Position numbers and translations under genes: made by a program. From the NCBI RefSeq assembly GCF_022267315.1, contig NZ_JAIKLE010000005.1, positions 62,001 to 126,000 of the forward strand: DNA of 64,000 nt. The letters run 5' to 3'. This document shows positions 25,940 to 36,330 of this stretch, one piece after another. Numbering within the stretch: the stretch's first letter is position 1; each line of letters starts with the position of its first letter. The DNA is from Maribellus maritimus. Lineage in GTDB: Bacteria; Bacteroidota; Bacteroidia; Bacteroidales; Prolixibacteraceae. The notes under the pieces are model-generated. The model had not been told where the DNA came from, did no database searches, and saw nothing but the letters and a program-made list of their open reading frames with translations.

Positions 25940-27190
25940 TCAGTCGAGTTTATGAATAACCAGGCCTGAGCGTAGTTTGGGTTCAAACCAGGTGGTTTTG
26001 GGCGGCATAATGTTTCCGCTGTCGGCAATATTTATCAACTGCTGCATAGAAACCGGATATAAAGCAAAAGCGGCTTTCATTTCCCCTGAATCGACTCTTC
26101 GTTTTAATTCAGCCAAACCACGAATTCCGCCAACGAAATCAACTCTTTTTGAAGTTCTTAAATCTTTGATATCCAATACCGGATCTAAAATCTGTTTTGA
26201 AAGAATGGTTACATCCAAAACACCAATCGGGTCTTCATCATCATACGTTCCTTCTTTTGCTGTAAGTTTATACCAGCTTCCGGAAAGATAAAGACTGAAC
26301 TCATGTAATTTTGAAGGTTTATAGATTTCCTCTCCCATATTTACTACTTCAAATCCTTTTGAACATTCTGCCAGAAAATCAACATCTGACAAACCATTTA
26401 AATCGGCAACCACACGATTGTAATCGATAATCTGCAACTGATCATCAGGAAAATGAACTGCCATAAAAAAATTATATTCCTCGTCTCCTGAATGATTGGG
26501 ATTTTGTGCTGTTTTTTCCAGCCCGATTCGGGCTGCTGCTGCCGTGCGGTGATGACCGTCGGCAACATAGGTAAAAGGTACTTTCTCTGCAAAAAGCCTT
26601 TCAATTTTTTTATTTGTTTCCGCGGAATCAATCGTCCAGAAATGATGTCCGAAACCATCTTCTGCGGTAAAATCATATTCCGGGGGATTATTTTTAACGA
26701 TTTCTGCTACAATTTTGTCAATTTCAGGAACAGCTTTGTATGCAAAAAATACAGGCTCGATATTGGCATTTAAATAACGGGTCAGTACCATCCGGTCTTC
26801 CTCTTTTTCCGGCCGGGTTAACTCGTGCTTCTTGATGATTCCATTTTCATAATCGGCACAGGCCGCGGCACCTACAATTCCATACTGCGTTTTTCCATTC
26901 ATAGTTTGCGCATAAATGTAATATTTTGCCTGTCCATCCTGTTGCAGCCAACTTTTTTCCTGGAAAGCTTTAAAATTTTCAACCGCTTTGTTGTACACTG
27001 TTTCAGAATGAATATCATCTACATCGGGGCATTCAATTTCAGCTTTTGTAATCCGCAACAGCGATTTTTCTTTTCCTTCAGCCATTTGAGCTGCTTCTTC
27101 CGAATTCATTACATCGTAGGGAAGACATGCCAGTTCTTCAACAATTTCTTTTGGTGGCCGCAGCCCTTTAAATGGTTTTATTTTTGCCAT
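25940..27190 (-). CDS. DUF1015 family protein
   Basis: A 416-residue protein with the DUF1015 signature: an N-terminal MAKIKPFKGLRPPKE, CLPYDVMNSEEA, the ADGHHRTAAAARIG motif near the middle, and the C-terminal GGIRGLAELKRRVD. The family is widespread and of unknown biochemistry. Its repeated position beside serine-biosynthesis genes in Bacteroidota, as here after serC and serA, suggests a link to phosphoserine or related metabolism. The gap to serA is 135 nt, so cotranscription is possible but not certain. Confidence 0.88.
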   Translation of the reverse strand: MAKIKPFKGLRPPKEIVEELACLPYDVMNSEEAAQMAEGKEKSLLRITKAEIECPDVDDIHSETVYNKAVENFKAFQEKSWLQQDGQAKYYIYAQTMNGKTQYGIVGAAACADYENGIIKKHELTRPEKEEDRMVLTRYLNANIEPVFFAYKAVPEIDKIVAEIVKNNPPEYDFTAEDGFGHHFWTIDSAETNKKIERLFAEKVPFTYVADGHHRTAAAARIGLEKTAQNPNHSGDEEYNFFMAVHFPDDQLQIIDYNRVVADLNGLSDVDFLAECSKGFEVVNMGEEIYKPSKLHEFSLYLSGSWYKLTAKEGTYDDEDPIGVLDVTILSKQILDPVLDIKDLRTSKRVDFVGGIRGLAELKRRVDSGEMKAAFALYPVSMQQLINIADSGNIMPPKTTWFEPKLRSGLVIHKLD

Positions 27191-27325
27191 TTGAAATAGA
27201 TTTTGAATATTGATACAAATAGATTTTAGACCGTCAAAAATAAAAATCTAAAATCCAATAGCGATAACAATTAGAATAATCTTTTCCTAAAAAATTCCTC
27301 CTCTTTGGGAAGGCCGGGTGGGTCT

Positions 27326-28246
27326 CTATTTATTCACCTGGTATGTTTTATCTCCTTTTTCAAAAAAACCGACGATTTGTTCTGCAGCTGCAACTCCGGC
27401 ATTAATATTTGCCTCTGCAGTTTGTGCTCCTGCTTTTTTGGGTGTAAAGAAATAACGTCCGTCAAATCTTTCAGCAAAATCTGCTTCACAGTCGGGAGTA
27501 ATATCCGACATGTATTTTAAGCCTGGCTTTTCTTCCATAATCTTCAGCAAATCCGGTTCATTTATTACTTCTTTTCGGGCAGTATTTACCAAAATACTAC
27601 CGTCTTTTAAGTGTTTCAACACTTCGTAACTTACCGATTTTATGTGTTCTCCCCTGGCCGGAACATGAATGGATACGATGTCGCTCTTTTCATACAACTG
27701 TTCCAGCGAATTGGTTACTTTTAGCCCGATAGCAGCAGCTGCATGTTTACTGTAGCGTGTATAAACAATTACTTTCATTCCCATGGCACGTGCAATACGA
27801 AAAACATTTCGTGCCACAAAACCAAATCCGTGCAGTCCGAGTGTGCGACCACGAAGTTCTCCACCAGGTTTGCCGCTAAACATTTCACGAATTCCAAAAA
27901 TGGCCAGACCGATTGCAAGTTCAGCAACTGCGTTGGAGTTCTGGCCGGGAGTATTCATTACTACTATACCTCTTTGGGTTGCTGCACTCAGGTCAACATT
28001 ATCGTAACCGGCGCCGGCGCGAACCACAATCTTTAAGTTCCTTGCAGCGTCCAGAACTTCTGCATCAAATTTATCGCTTCTGATAATGGCTGCATCAACA
28101 TCAGAAATACGCTTTAGAAGCTCTTCTTTCGAACTGTATTTTTCAAGTAATAATAAATCATAACCCTCCTTTTTTAAAATTTTACCTATTTTTTTTATTG
28201 CTGCGGGAGCAAAAGGTTTTTCAGTAGCAATTAAGATTTTTCTCAT
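27326..28246 (-). CDS. serA: D-3-phosphoglycerate dehydrogenase, short form
   Basis: A 306-residue NAD-dependent 2-hydroxyacid dehydrogenase. It has the substrate segment VVRAGAGYDNVDL, the nucleotide-binding GLHGFGFVARNV and the catalytic region with ILVNTARKEVI. There is no C-terminal ACT or ASB regulatory domain, so serine feedback through ACT is not expected. SerA oxidises 3-phosphoglycerate in the first step of serine synthesis; serC directly upstream catalyses the second step, which supports the assignment over other dehydrogenases of the family. A hairpin lies between the two genes. Confidence 0.9.
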   Translation of the reverse strand: MRKILIATEKPFAPAAIKKIGKILKKEGYDLLLLEKYSSKEELLKRISDVDAAIIRSDKFDAEVLDAARNLKIVVRAGAGYDNVDLSAATQRGIVVMNTPGQNSNAVAELAIGLAIFGIREMFSGKPGGELRGRTLGLHGFGFVARNVFRIARAMGMKVIVYTRYSKHAAAAIGLKVTNSLEQLYEKSDIVSIHVPARGEHIKSVSYEVLKHLKDGSILVNTARKEVINEPDLLKIMEEKPGLKYMSDITPDCEADFAERFDGRYFFTPKKAGAQTAEANINAGVAAAEQIVGFFEKGDKTYQVNK

Positions 28247-28265
28247 AACTCAAATTTTTAGTGCA

Positions 28266-28304
28266 GAAAAAAAGATGCAGGGTGAAAGTCCTGCATTTTT
28301 TTTT
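28266..28304. terminator. Bidirectional terminator-like hairpin between serC and serA
   Basis: ATGCAGG (28275-28281), 8-nt loop, CCTGCAT (28290-28296), flanked by A8 on one side and T8 on the other, so it reads as a terminator on both strands. It abuts the serC stop and ends 29 nt before the serA start, so serA expression needs read-through, processing or a promoter within a very short gap. Confidence 0.7.
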
Positions 28305-29373
28305 ATTTTATTTTTTCAAATTCCTGCATGGTTTCGACCAGCGCCTTAACACTGTCGGTGGGCATCGCATTGTAGATTGAAGCCCTGAATCCTCCAACCG
28401 ACCGGTGTCCCTTGATACCAATCATTCCTCTTGCTGTTGCAAATTCAAGGAATTCTTTTTCAACTTCACCATATTCAGGCGCCATAACAAAAGTTACATT
28501 CATTCTTGAACGATCTTCCGGCTCAGCGACTGTAGGAACAAATAATTTATTACGGTCGAGTTCATCATAAAGAATAGATGCTTTTTCCACATTTACTTTT
28601 TCAATGGCTTCTACTCCACCCTGGTCTTTTAGCCAGATTAAAGTTTGCAAGCAACCAAAAACTGCCAATGTTGAAGGTGTATTAAACATCGATCCTTTAT
28701 CAGCATGGATTTTATAATCAAGCATTGTTGGAATCGTCCGTTCAACTTTCCCCAGAGCATCGTCTTTTACAATAACCAAAGTCGCACCTGAAGGGCCAAG
28801 GTTTTTTTGCGCGCCGGCATAAATCACAGCATATTTTGACACGTCAAGCGGGCGGCTGAAAATATCTGATGACATATCGGCAACCAGTGGCATAGCAACT
28901 TCCGGTTCTTTCAGAATTTCTGTTCCGTAAATGGTATTGTTTGTTGTGTAATGAAAATATTCAGCATCGGCCGGAACTTCATATCCTTTTGGAATATAAT
29001 TAAAATTTGCATCCTTTGATGATGCAACTTCAACCACTTCTCCAAACAGTTTTGCTTCTTTAATTGCTTTTGAAGCCCAGGAACCTGTGTTCAGGTAAGC
29101 AGCTTTTTTGTTCATCAGATTATAAGGAACCATTAAAAACTGTGTACTCGCACCTCCCTGTAAAAACAGTACAGAATAACCGTCGGGAACATGCAGTAAC
29201 TCTTTTACCAATGCTTGTGCTTCGTCCATTACGGCAACAAACTCTTTGCTTCGGTGTGAAACTTCCATTACAGAAAGCCCTGTTCCTGCAAAATTAACCG
29301 CTGCTTCCGCTGTTTTTTCCTTTGTAAATTCGGGCAAAATTGAAGGCCCTGCATAAAAATTGTGCTTTTTCAT
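28303..29373 (-). CDS. serC: Phosphoserine aminotransferase
   Basis: A 356-residue PLP-dependent enzyme that makes phosphoserine from phosphohydroxypyruvate and glutamate. It starts [16 protein letters not shown] and has [14 protein letters not shown], the PLP-lysine segment [12 protein letters not shown] and [17 protein letters not shown] near the C-terminus, all diagnostic of SerC. Full length. It is the first gene of the serC-serA-DUF1015 group, with a 371-bp divergent region upstream. Confidence 0.95.
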   Translation of the reverse strand: MKKHNFYAGPSILPEFTKEKTAEAAVNFAGTGLSVMEVSHRSKEFVAVMDEAQALVKELLHVPDGYSVLFLQGGASTQFLMVPYNLMNKKAAYLNTGSWASKAIKEAKLFGEVVEVASSKDANFNYIPKGYEVPADAEYFHYTTNNTIYGTEILKEPEVAMPLVADMSSDIFSRPLDVSKYAVIYAGAQKNLGPSGATLVIVKDDALGKVERTIPTMLDYKIHADKGSMFNTPSTLAVFGCLQTLIWLKDQGGVEAIEKVNVEKASILYDELDRNKLFVPTVAEPEDRSRMNVTFVMAPEYGEVEKEFLEFATARGMIGIKGHRSVGGFRASIYNAMPTDSVKALVETMQEFEKIK

Positions 29374-29744
29374 TATTACAACAAATTAAAAAGGTGAATT
29401 AATTAAAACCATTTCGTTGCAAACTTTACTTCAAAGTTCGTTATAAGTTAAAGGTTTGCAGATGAGAAAAATCAATATATCTAATAAAAATTTGAGTTTT
29501 AAAACATTAATAAACAACACAAAACCAAATGACAGAAATCATATTTTCTTCCAGATGATTTATAATCGGATAAAGCCCAACTGTTTGTTTAGCATACAAA
29601 TTTATCGGAATCTAAATAAGAAATCCATTTTTTAAAACATTAATCTTCTACAATAATAATTATTTAAAAAAGTTATAAATTACCGCTTTACAAAATTGTT
29701 TGAAAGAATTACTGACAATTTCTGCCAAATCAAATTGACATAAA
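29374..29744. other. Divergent intergenic region between serC and the sulfatase
   Basis: 371 bp of A+T-rich DNA with no gene seen. It must contain the serC promoter (minus) and the sulfatase promoter (plus). No exact TAnnTTTG box was recognised in either direction. Confidence 0.4.
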
Positions 29745-31139
29745 ATGAAAAACACCAAATTCAAGCGGTTACTAATCCTTCTGTTGGTCATACTGGCTTA
29801 TTCGTGCAAGACAAATCAGGAAGACAAACCGGTTAATTTTATTTTTATTTTAGCTGACGACCTGGGATACGCTCAATCCGGTTGTTACGGCAGTGAATAT
29901 TATACAACTCCCAACATTGACAAGCTCGCCCGTGAAGGCATGCGGTTTACCAATGCTTATGCTGCGTGCCCGGTATGCTCCCCAACAAGGGCAAGCATAA
30001 TTACAGGCAAATACCCGGCACGTTTGCACATCACTGATTTTATTGCAGGAAATAAGCGTGATGATTATCCGCTCTCCCAGCCCGACTGGCAGAAGTTTCT
30101 TCCTCTTGAAGAAGTTACGTTTGCTGAACTACTGAAGCAAAACGGCTATCAAACAGCGCTGTTTGGGAAATGGCATTTAAGCAAAGAAAAAACACCGCCG
30201 GAGAGTTTACCTTTTAATCCGGACAAACAGGGATTTGATGAAACTTTTGTTACTTACAAACCTTCCGGAAATATGGAGCAGCCCTGGCAACAGCCGGAAA
30301 TTGACGGGCACAATGTAGATACCATTACCCGTTTGGCAACAGAATTTCTGGAAAGAAACCAAACAAAGCCGTTTTTCCTGTTTGTGTCGCATAACTCCAT
30401 TCATGATCCTTTAATGGAAAAACAGGAAACCATTGAAAAATACAAAAAACGGAAGGGAGTCGATAAACGGGAAAACCACGCTGTAATTGCTGCCATGATT
30501 GAACGGCTTGATAAAAGCTGTGGCACCATCTTTAATAAAGTGAACGAACTGGGACTTGAAGAGAATACTGTGATTATTTTCTTCTCTGATAATGGCGGCA
30601 GAGATTTGTATGCCAAACAAACACCGCTTCGTTCCGGCAAAGGATGGATTTACGAAGGAGGAATACGCGAACCGCTGATTGTAAAATGGAAAGATAAGTT
30701 TCGAGCGGGCACCCTCTCGGAATCATTGATCAGTTCAATTGATTTTTATCCAACATTTCTTGATTTAGCGGGAATAAACGAAAACCCTGAAAATATAGAC
30801 GGAAAAAGTTTTCTTCCGGTTTTAAACAATCCGAAAATAGAAATACACGATAATCTTTTCTGGCACTATCCACATTACCACGCTGGTTCAGGGATGATGC
30901 CTGCAAGCGCTGTTCGCTCAGGGAGATATAAACTAATTGAATGGCATGAACCTTTGTTGATTGAAAACCAAAATGCGTGGGAGCTTTTCGATTTGGAGAA
31001 TGATATCGGAGAAAAACAAAATCTTTGCGACAGCCTTCCAGAAAAAGTAAAGGAACTGAAACTTGTCTTAACCACCTGGAGAAGCGAAGTGAATGCCCAG
31101 ATGCCTCAAATAAATAAAAATGCCACTCCAAAAAATTGA
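29745..31139 (+). CDS. Sulfatase (formylglycine type), lipoprotein
   Basis: A 464-residue lipoprotein (lipobox ILAYSC, Cys21). Metal-binding D38-D39 sit in FILADDLGYAQSG, and the active-site motif C-S-P-T-R (Cys78 to Arg82) is converted to formylglycine by an FGE or anSME enzyme not present in this window. The C-terminal FDLENDIGEKQNL segment is typical of Bacteroidota polysaccharide sulfatases. Likely substrates are sulfated glycans (algal or host), acting at the cell surface or in the periplasm; the exact one cannot be read from sequence. No SusC/SusD or glycoside hydrolase neighbour is present, so it is not part of an evident PUL. Confidence 0.92.
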   Translation: MKNTKFKRLLILLLVILAYSCKTNQEDKPVNFIFILADDLGYAQSGCYGSEYYTTPNIDKLAREGMRFTNAYAACPVCSPTRASIITGKYPARLHITDFIAGNKRDDYPLSQPDWQKFLPLEEVTFAELLKQNGYQTALFGKWHLSKEKTPPESLPFNPDKQGFDETFVTYKPSGNMEQPWQQPEIDGHNVDTITRLATEFLERNQTKPFFLFVSHNSIHDPLMEKQETIEKYKKRKGVDKRENHAVIAAMIERLDKSCGTIFNKVNELGLEENTVIIFFSDNGGRDLYAKQTPLRSGKGWIYEGGIREPLIVKWKDKFRAGTLSESLISSIDFYPTFLDLAGINENPENIDGKSFLPVLNNPKIEIHDNLFWHYPHYHAGSGMMPASAVRSGRYKLIEWHEPLLIENQNAWELFDLENDIGEKQNLCDSLPEKVKELKLVLTTWRSEVNAQMPQINKNATPKN

Positions 31140-31167
31140 AGCGGCAACAATATTGTATGAACGAGAT

Positions 31168-32250
31168 TTAAATAAAGGGCAACTTTACAATCTCTGCGGG
31201 AATATTTTTATTCCTGATTTTTACAAAAATCTGCGTTCCAAATGCAGAATACTCTTTGGCAACATATCCCATACCAATTCCTTTGTTTAAAACGGGCGAC
31301 ATGGTACCCGAAGTTACCTTCCCAATAACACTCCCTTCCGAATTTACCAACTCATAGTCATGTCTCGGAATACCACGCTCCTGCATAATAAAACCGCGCA
31401 GTCTGCGTGTAATGCCTTCGGTCTTTTGCATCATCAGAAAATCACGATCGATAAATTTCCGGCCGTTGTTAAATTTGGTAATCCATCCTAATCCGGCTTC
31501 AATCGGAGACGTAGTGTCATCAATATCATTTCCATATAAACAGTATCCCATTTCCAAACGTAAAGTATCGCGCGCACCTAAACCAATAGGTTTTATTCCA
31601 AATTCTTCGCCCGCTTCAAAAATAGCATTCCACATTTCGTCAGCAACTTCATTTCTGAAATAGAGCTCAAAACCACCCGCACCGGTATAACCAGTAGCTG
31701 AAATAATTACATCATCTATACCAGCCATTTTGCCTGTAACAAATGTGTAGAATTTTATTTCGGAAAGATTTATGTCTGTTAATTTCTGTAAAGTGGCATT
31801 TGCTTTGGGCCCCTGAATTGCAAGCTGGCTAATTCTGTCGGAAGCATTCTCAAGCTCCGCGCCAACATCATTCTGACTCACAACCCAATTCCAGTCCTTT
31901 TCAATATTTGCAGCATTTACAACCAACATGTATTTTTCGGGTTCATAAAAATAAACCAGCAGATCATCAACAATTCCACCTTTACCGTTTGGGAAACATG
32001 AATATTGCGCCTGCCCTGGAGTTAAAATGATTGGGTCATTTGAAGTAATCTTTTTTACCAAATCCAGCGCTTGTGGTCCTTTGATCCAAAACTCGCCCAT
32101 GTGCGAAACATCAAAAACTCCTACAGACTCACGAACAGTCATGTGTTCATCTTTAATTCCGCTGTATTCTATAGGCATTTCAAAGCCTGCAAACTCAACC
32201 AATTTACCACCCGCTTCTTTATGAATTTTGTTAAATGCTGTAATTTTCAT
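31168..32250 (-). CDS. gcvT: Glycine cleavage system T protein (aminomethyltransferase)
   Basis: A 360-residue folate-binding enzyme that transfers the methylene group of glycine to tetrahydrofolate. It has [29 protein letters not shown], the [12 protein letters not shown] segment, [18 protein letters not shown] and the C-terminal [17 protein letters not shown], all typical of GcvT. Full length. It is convergent with the sulfatase (28-nt gap) and stands alone; the gcvH and gcvP genes are not in the window. The link to nearby serC/serA is metabolic (serine-glycine one-carbon flow), not operonic. Confidence 0.95.
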   Translation of the reverse strand: MKITAFNKIHKEAGGKLVEFAGFEMPIEYSGIKDEHMTVRESVGVFDVSHMGEFWIKGPQALDLVKKITSNDPIILTPGQAQYSCFPNGKGGIVDDLLVYFYEPEKYMLVVNAANIEKDWNWVVSQNDVGAELENASDRISQLAIQGPKANATLQKLTDINLSEIKFYTFVTGKMAGIDDVIISATGYTGAGGFELYFRNEVADEMWNAIFEAGEEFGIKPIGLGARDTLRLEMGYCLYGNDIDDTTSPIEAGLGWITKFNNGRKFIDRDFLMMQKTEGITRRLRGFIMQERGIPRHDYELVNSEGSVIGKVTSGTMSPVLNKGIGMGYVAKEYSAFGTQIFVKIRNKNIPAEIVKLPFI

Positions 32251-32356
32251 TTCAATATTTTTAGTTCATCCAATCCACAATAACCATCGAATTGGAAACA
32301 TATTTAACTGATATAACGTTCAAAATAAAAAACTCAAAATATAAGTAATTATTACG

Positions 32357-32364
32357 CAAAGCTA
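32357..32364 (-). promoter_or_regulatory. -7 box upstream of gcvT
   Basis: On the minus strand TAGCTTTG matches TAnnTTTG exactly, about 107 nt upstream of the gcvT ATG. No clear TTTG -33 box is present at the usual distance. Confidence 0.45.
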
Positions 32365-32462
32365 TCAATTCAAATATAGCTGACACATGAAATTTATCAG
32401 AAAAAATAACAAGTAGAATGTATCAGATATTTCGTTAAATTGCGAATTATTAAAATTTCAAG

Positions 32463-32813
32463 ATGGAAAAGGAAAATTATCCCTTGGATTTGGGTTACCT
32501 CGACGATGTTGCCGGAGGTGATATCGATTTCAAAAAAGAACTGGTAAAAATTTTTCTGCAACAAGTGCCGGTTTTTATTGAAAACATGAAAAAATTTCAG
32601 GAAGAAAAAGATCTTGAGAATCTTGCAAAAGAGGCACACACTGCAAAATCATCGGTTTTAATTTTTGGGATGGAAGAAACCGGAGCCAATTTAAAAAAAA
32701 TTCAACTTCTGGCAGAAGAAAATCAAACGCAACAGATCCCGATGTTATTGGAAAAGTCTATCCGTGACATGGAGGAAATAATACTTCCGTTACAGCATTT
32801 TATGGAATCCTGA
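32463..32813 (+). CDS. Stand-alone HPt (histidine phosphotransfer) protein
   Basis: A 116-residue helical protein with the phospho-acceptor His59 in LAKEAHTAKSSVLIFGM, matching the HPt pattern 'HtlKg.a..fG'. HPt proteins shuttle phosphate between hybrid kinases and receivers. No hybrid kinase is adjacent; the window holds two histidine kinases (40 and 55 kb) and two single response regulators that could be partners, but nothing links them directly. A 23-nt gap separates it from the downstream SemiSWEET gene. Confidence 0.85.
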   Translation: MEKENYPLDLGYLDDVAGGDIDFKKELVKIFLQQVPVFIENMKKFQEEKDLENLAKEAHTAKSSVLIFGMEETGANLKKIQLLAEENQTQQIPMLLEKSIRDMEEIILPLQHFMES

Positions 32814-32836
32814 CTTCATACCTTTTAAAAGTGAAT

Positions 32837-33127
32837 ATGTTGAATGAAATGATTGGCTGGACAGGAAATATCCTTTTCGCCATTTGTGGTATTCCACAGG
32901 TTATTAAAACCTATAAAACCAAGAGTGCAAAAGATTTAAGCATTCTGTTTTTATGGTTATGGCTTGCTGGCGAAGTTCTGACCTTTATCTATATTATCAA
33001 TGGAGATCTGGAAACAGGCTCCATACATTGGCCGTTGTATTTTAATTACATCGTCAATATTTTTATGGCCTGTTTCCTGATCTACGCAAAATATATCTAC
33101 CCAAAAAAATACGTTTCCGCTCCTTAA
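32837..33127 (+). CDS. SemiSWEET/PQ-loop small sugar transporter
   Basis: A 96-residue membrane protein (start placed at ATG 32837; a GTG at 32831 would add two residues). It has three helices with the PQ-loop motif in [19 protein letters not shown], the hallmark of SemiSWEETs, which dimerise to carry sugars. It starts 23 nt after the HPt gene and ends in a 4-bp overlap with the convergent clpB stop, so the junction has no intergenic terminator. Confidence 0.82.
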   Translation: MLNEMIGWTGNILFAICGIPQVIKTYKTKSAKDLSILFLWLWLAGEVLTFIYIINGDLETGSIHWPLYFNYIVNIFMACFLIYAKYIYPKKYVSAP

Positions 33128-35712
33128 TTTCTGAAAATTAATCCGTTGCTATCAAAATCAATTACAATTGTTTTATCTTTTTGAACCTTCCCTCCGATAA
33201 TCTTTTTTGATAACTCATTTAACACGTGTTTTTGTAATATACGTTTTACCGGACGTGCTCCAAAATGAGGATCAAAACCAGCACTCGCCAACCATTCCAC
33301 AGCCGAATCAGTAATTTCTATTTTTATGTCTGCTCCCGCCACTCTCTTTAATACCTGCTCAAATTGGAGTCGAACAATTTCTGTAATATCCTCTTTTGAA
33401 AGTGGAGTAAACACAATTGTTTCATCAATCCGGTTCAAAAACTCCGGCCGAATGGTTTGTCTCAGCATTTCCATCAAACGGTTTTTTGTTTCTTCCAAAA
33501 TAAACTCCTGATTCTCCTCATTCATACGCTCAAAACTTTCCTGAATGATTTGTGAACCGAGATTGGAGGTCATTATGATAATGGTATTTTTAAAATTTAC
33601 AGTCCTCCCCTTATTGTCTGTTAATCTTCCGTCGTCGAGCACCTGAAGCAGCACATTAAAAACGTCGGGGTGTGCTTTTTCAATTTCGTCAAACAACACT
33701 ACAGAATACGGTTTGTGACGGACTGCTTCAGTCAATTGTCCACCTTCATCATACCCTACATATCCGGGGGGACTACCGATGAGACGCGTGACTGAAAATT
33801 TCTCCTGGTATTCCGACATGTCAATCCGCGTAATCATATTTTCGTCATCAAAAAGATACTCCGCCAGTGCTTTTGCCAATTCTGTTTTTCCTACACCTGT
33901 CGATCCCAAAAAAATGAAAGAACCGATGGGTCTTTTCTCATCCTGCAAGCCAGCCCTGCTTCTACGCACCGCGTCTGAAACAGCAACGATTGCCTCATTT
34001 TGTCCAACAACGCGTTTATGCAGCTCATCTTCCATAAGAAGTAGTTTTTCACGCTCGCTTTGTAACATTTTTGATACCGGAATTCCCGTCCAGCGAGCTA
34101 CGACTTCGGCTATGTCTTCTGCATCAACCTCCTCTTTAATCAGATTTTCACCTTCTTTTAATTTTTGCAGTTCTTCCTGGTATTTCTGAATCTCATTTTC
34201 GGCCTCTTTAACCCGACCATAACGAAGCTCTGCTACGCGCTCATAATTTCCCTGGCGTTCTGCTTCTTCTGCTTCACGTTTAAAATCTTCAATTTCCGAT
34301 TTCTTTTTCTGAATATTATCAATAACTGCTTTTTCGGACTGCCATTTGGCTCGCAACCGCGATTGTTCTTCTTTCAGATTTGAAATTTCTTCGTGCAGTT
34401 GTGCCAACTTTCTGTCGTCTCTTTCCCGTTTTATTGCTTCACGTTCTATTTCGAGCTGTTTTACCCGACGTTCAATTTCATCCAGCTCTTCCGGGACTGA
34501 ATCCATCTCCAAACGTAATTTTGCTGCAGCCTCATCCATTAAATCAATAGCTTTATCAGGTAAGAACCGGTCGGAAATATAGCGTTGCGACAGCTCTACC
34601 GAAGCAATAATTGCGTCGTCTTTTATTCGTACCTTATGGTGGTTCTCATACCTTTCTTTTATTCCTCGTAAAATAGAAATGGCACTCAGCGTATCCGGCT
34701 CTTCCACCTGCACTACCTGAAACCTTCTTTCCAGCGCTTTGTCTTTTTCAAAATATTTTTGATACTCGGCATAGGTTGTCGCTCCAATTGCACGAAGTTC
34801 ACCACGAGCGAGTGCGGGTTTTAAAATATTGGCTGCATCCATTGCACCTTCTCCTTTTCCCGCTCCAACCAAAGTATGAATCTCATCGATAAACAACACC
34901 ACTTCATCATTCGACTGAACAACTTCATTCACCACAGCCTTTAAACGTTCCTCAAATTCTCCTTTGTATTTTGCACCTGCAATCAGCGCTCCCATGTCGA
35001 GAGAATAAACCTGTTTTGTTTTCAGGTTTTCGGGAACATCACCGCGAACAATTCGATGTGCCAGGCCTTCTGCAATAGCAGTTTTCCCTGTACCGGGTTC
35101 ACCAATTAAAATAGGATTATTTTTTGTCCTGCGGGATAAAATCTGAAGAATTCGGCGAATTTCGTCATCACGTCCGATCACCGGATCCAACTTTCCACTT
35201 CTCGCTCTTTCATTTAAATTCAAAGCGAAACGGCTTAACGAATTAAATCTGTCTTCAGCAGTCTGACTATCGACATTGGAACCTTTTCTTAACTCTTGAA
35301 TAGCTAATTTTAATTCTTTTTTTGCAATACCATTGTCCTTCATCAAATGGCTTACAGAATCTCCAGCTTCAAGCAATGCCAACAAAATATGTTCTACGGA
35401 GACAAACTGATCCCCCATCTCCTGAGCCAACGCAAGTGATTTTTGCAAAACCTTGTTGGCCGATGAAGAGAGATACTGTTCCCCTCCGGTAACTTTCGGG
35501 TATGATTCGATTATCTTATCAAGTGCCTGTTGAAAAATTGCGGTATTAACTCCTAATTTTTTTAAAAGAAAATTCACCACATTCTCTGCAGAATGTAAAA
35601 GTCCTTTTAACAAATGGCCTGTTTCTATACTTTGCTGATTATAGCCTTGTGCTATTTGAAAACCATGTTGAATGGCCTCCTGCGCTTTTATTGTAAAATT
35701 GTTTAAATTCAT
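33124..35712 (-). CDS. clpB: ClpB disaggregase
   Basis: An 862-residue AAA+ chaperone. It has the Clp N-domain (about 1-150), first ATPase domain with GEPGTGKT (204-211), the coiled-coil middle domain (about 410-530) that distinguishes ClpB from ClpA/C, and second ATPase domain with [14 protein letters not shown]. It rescues aggregated proteins with DnaK. Full length with all motifs. A 13-bp inverted repeat 61 nt upstream matches one upstream of htpG, suggesting heat-shock control. Confidence 0.97.
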   Translation of the reverse strand: MNLNNFTIKAQEAIQHGFQIAQGYNQQSIETGHLLKGLLHSAENVVNFLLKKLGVNTAIFQQALDKIIESYPKVTGGEQYLSSSANKVLQKSLALAQEMGDQFVSVEHILLALLEAGDSVSHLMKDNGIAKKELKLAIQELRKGSNVDSQTAEDRFNSLSRFALNLNERARSGKLDPVIGRDDEIRRILQILSRRTKNNPILIGEPGTGKTAIAEGLAHRIVRGDVPENLKTKQVYSLDMGALIAGAKYKGEFEERLKAVVNEVVQSNDEVVLFIDEIHTLVGAGKGEGAMDAANILKPALARGELRAIGATTYAEYQKYFEKDKALERRFQVVQVEEPDTLSAISILRGIKERYENHHKVRIKDDAIIASVELSQRYISDRFLPDKAIDLMDEAAAKLRLEMDSVPEELDEIERRVKQLEIEREAIKRERDDRKLAQLHEEISNLKEEQSRLRAKWQSEKAVIDNIQKKKSEIEDFKREAEEAERQGNYERVAELRYGRVKEAENEIQKYQEELQKLKEGENLIKEEVDAEDIAEVVARWTGIPVSKMLQSEREKLLLMEDELHKRVVGQNEAIVAVSDAVRRSRAGLQDEKRPIGSFIFLGSTGVGKTELAKALAEYLFDDENMITRIDMSEYQEKFSVTRLIGSPPGYVGYDEGGQLTEAVRHKPYSVVLFDEIEKAHPDVFNVLLQVLDDGRLTDNKGRTVNFKNTIIIMTSNLGSQIIQESFERMNEENQEFILEETKNRLMEMLRQTIRPEFLNRIDETIVFTPLSKEDITEIVRLQFEQVLKRVAGADIKIEITDSAVEWLASAGFDPHFGARPVKRILQKHVLNELSKKIIGGKVQKDKTIVIDFDSNGLIFRN

Positions 35713-35772
35713 ATCTCTCCTGTTTTAACAAACATTCAGCCACAAGCAAAAAAAGAACCATAACTACCTAAC

Positions 35773-35785
35773 AGACAGCCTGTCA
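35773..35785 (-). promoter_or_regulatory. Operator-like inverted repeat upstream of clpB
   Basis: The minus strand reads TGACAGGCTGTCT, a TGACA-N3-TGTCA repeat with one mismatch, 61 nt before the clpB ATG. A near-identical repeat sits 74 nt before htpG. Confidence 0.6.
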
Positions 35786-35860
35786 TATTTATACAATTTG
35801 AAAATGAAATTATTTCTGAAAATGAAATTATGATATGAATATTTGGCAGAAAACAAAAAA

Positions 35861-35888
35861 ACAAGGATGAAATCTCACCCTTGTTTTC
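35861..35888 (+). terminator. Orphan terminator-like hairpin
   Basis: ACAAGG, A, TGA, loop AATC, TCA, C, CCTTGT, then TTTTCTT. No gene on the plus strand leads into it, so it may be an attenuator or a leftover of a lost transcript whose vestigial leader follows at 35891. Confidence 0.5.
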
Positions 35889-36265
35889 TTAACCTAACCA
35901 AATCTATTCTCTATGAAAAAACACTTTTTTTGTCTAACTTCTTGTACAAAAATAAGCCAGAAAAGAGTTAATACATCTCAAGCAAAGTTAAAGAATGTTA
36001 AACCTTAATTCTCAAATCAATAAACAACATTCTATTAACATTTACTCCTTCTATATTTCCTATTTTTAAAGTGCTTACGAAATTTTATTTTAACTGAATC
36101 AGAGTTGAACAATCAACCACAAAATTCAATTATTTTATTCATAAGCCTGCAAATATGTACATAAATAAATATTATATGAATTATAACCCACTGAAAATAA
36201 TGCAATATGCATCTATAACAGCTTTGTAATGTCCTATAAAAGTTTCTATTATGAAAAAATAGAGT

Positions 36266-36273
36266 TACTTTAG
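36266..36273 (+). promoter_or_regulatory. -7-like box of ppdK
   Basis: TACTTTAG matches TAnnTTTG except for one base, 57 nt upstream of the ppdK ATG. A run of T at about 36243 lies near the -33 position. Confidence 0.4.
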
Positions 36274-36330
36274 CAGTCCGAATTTTTCGAGATATTTTTA
36301 ATCTAATTATAACTAAAAAAAATACATTTT

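Larger units (their letters stand above)
35713..36330. other. Long divergent region between clpB and ppdK
   Basis: 618 bp. It contains the clpB operator-like repeat (35773-35785); a hairpin with T-run (35861-35888); a 31-codon open frame (35913-36008) behind ACCAAATCTATTCTCTATG, which resembles the leader of a susC-like gene; a GTTGA/TCAAC repeat (36104-36117); and a -7-like box for ppdK (36266-36273). No full gene is present. Confidence 0.5.
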
